Assembly: GCA_950295325.1 (NCBI GenBank)
Contig: OX485809.1
Coordinates: 5,146,001 to 5,210,000 of the forward strand
DNA: 64,000 bases
Origin: Polytrichum commune
Taxonomy: Eukaryota; Streptophyta; Polytrichopsida; Polytrichales; Polytrichaceae
Reading direction: 5' to 3'
Position 1 is the stretch's first letter. Every line of letters starts with the position of its first letter. This document shows positions 62,701 to 64,000 of this stretch, one piece after another. The notes under the pieces were generated by a model. That model was not told where the DNA came from and made no database searches. It saw only the letters and a list, made by a program, of their open reading frames with translations. Position numbers and translations under genes: made by a program.

Positions 62701-64000
62701 CTAATAATCTTGCACTAATTGCGTATTGTAAGTACGACAGTATGTAGGGAGTAGAAGATAGTTAACATTTAGAGAGGCATGACAGTTATAGGTGTAACAT
62801 TTATATCGTGACCGGTGGCCTGTAGTGGGTTCTGAATATATATCTATATTTCCCCTAATTTTAAGTTACGGAGCCCATTATAACCAACATATATCTTCAC
62901 CATGACCGACAACAACTATTTCGACCCTAAACCCTCCACTCCATAAGGTCCTCACGTCTATAATATACAAATATCGACTTCTCACGTTTACAATATCAAT
63001 CTATCGACTTCTAGGGTTTGCCATGCGCGTTCATGCATCGGTCTACTTATCGGTGATGGGTGCGTTAATATCGGTTATGGGTGTCTATTGCCTCAAGCCT
63101 GCACGACGGTGTAAGGATGTTGAGTGTTCGTAGTACTACGCATAAGTTAAGGGCTCTTAATTGCAAGGTGTTACACTGTTGGTTATAACATAACAGTTGG
63201 TATGTATTTAATTTGTGGTATTGATTATAACATATTATGGTGAAAGTGGGTGTCGCAAGGGTTAGCCCTCCATCCCATATTAATATTGTGCACTTTCATA
63301 AGGCTACTAGTAGGCAAATTGAATGCGCTGGCAAGTCTTTCAGACCGTCTAGTTGTGCATGATCGTCGTCCTATTAATGGTTAGTGGTCTATAGACTGTG
63401 GTGCATATATGTCCCAACCCACTCTAGGTACACTAAATATGATATTTAGTGTTAGATACACAAAATACGAACGCATACACTAAATATTAGTAACCCTAGA
63501 TGAAAGTAAGTAACATTAATTGTGAACTATATGAATTAATCCACATATTGCACACTATAAAATTAATGTTAAACGTGTTAACTGTTTACAAAATGGTACT
63601 CCCTTCTTTGTAAATTTGACTCTATAAATGTTAACGAATGAAATACAACCATAATATTCCATCCTATGGTGACATATAATCTAGTTTTGGTACCATTAGA
63701 AGGTACATGGCTACACGTTCATGTGATGTGTCCAAGTATGTGGGTTTGTTCTTGGTGCAGATTGAGAAATATTTGGAAGTTGTGGAATCAATGCAAATGA
63801 ATCTCACCAAAGGACCATTGATTCATATTTCACCCGTGATTTGTAAACTTGTGTTTCAATATAATTATAGTTTTGATTGGGGATTGTAATTTTATGAACG
63901 GTATTCACCCACAAGGACTCTTAACAATTGCGTCTATTTACAAATGTGGAATTTTGTATATTGCTCAAAAAAGTAATTTTATAACTGTGTTATGTCAATG
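59760..64000. other. AT-rich DNA without a supported gene
   Basis: 60120-60600 is dominated by TATATA and TACTTATAATTA microsatellite-like repeats. A 61-bp-scale direct repeat (GGCATACTAATGGCAAGTGTCATACTA) lies at 61200-61260. A hairpin with arms ACACTAAATA/TATTTAGTGT sits at 63430-63452. The segment 61560-62110 has many CCGGTT motifs and may be a decayed exon on the minus strand, but I cannot build a frame. No transposase-like gene or right terminus for element C is visible here. Confidence 0.55.

Noticed and set aside
63430-63452. Right terminus of element C (ATATTTAGTGTT)
   Set aside because: It is a self-contained hairpin and lacks the CGGGACTT part and subterminal GGGAAC motifs of the true termini.

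Overview
The window looks like nuclear DNA of a land plant. Evidence: multi-exon genes with GT-AG introns, an interstitial CCCTAAA telomere-type tract (14.4 kb), a STIG1-type cysteine-rich secreted protein (41.1-41.7 kb) and a MULE-like gene with a SWIM zinc finger. A seed-free lineage (fern, lycophyte, bryophyte) is my guess from the repeat-rich style; the species cannot be fixed from the sequence. Nearly all coding sequence belongs to mobile elements. All exon joins below come from reading splice signals and phase by eye.

The central object is an apparently complete 17.3-kb element, here 'element B' (8256-25582). It has 28-bp terminal inverted repeats (26/28 match) and a 4-bp TTGT target duplication. 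It carries, divergently, a ~975-aa transposase-like gene (left, minus strand) and a very long multi-exon gene (right, plus strand) encoding a ParB-like domain (DGQH motif), a middle domain ending in a DNA-methylase-like FGG motif, a coiled-coil/low-complexity part and an FCP1-like HAD phosphatase domain. A small third gene follows. Leaders and introns are studded with a 22-32 bp palindrome, arm TTTACGGACGC.

Relatives surround it. Element A (minus strand, exons 25931-25583, 8101-7652 and 1738-46, running off the left edge) has a related ParB-like gene; its 5.9-kb intron holds about 35 copies of a different palindrome, arm GAGGCCTCGGA. Element B is inserted in a coding exon of A's gene: removing B and one TTGT copy restores the frame and a splice donor. 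Element C (49544 to about 59.7 kb, minus strand) has the same long gene with matching introns but four in-frame stops, and a third palindrome, arm CACTTTCACTCGA, 13 times in its leader intron. A second transposase-like gene D (31754-34865, plus) sits beside palindromes sharing C's core CACTCGATCGAGTG. D ends at 35607 and C begins at 49544 with near-identical inverted termini facing each other across 13.9 kb that hold STIG1, a MITE-like element and AT-rich DNA.

Between B and D lies a separate MULE-type unit (26251-30552): a SWIM-domain transposase-like gene with one in-frame TAG, convergent with a small charged-protein gene. From 59.8 kb to the end I see only AT-rich repeats.

Working hypothesis: a family of giant plant DNA transposons, each pairing a ParB-like (possibly methylase-like) protein with its own private palindrome set, formally like ParB-parS or a self-marking methylation system. 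The coupling is inference; the palindromes, termini, nesting and exon homology are seen directly.
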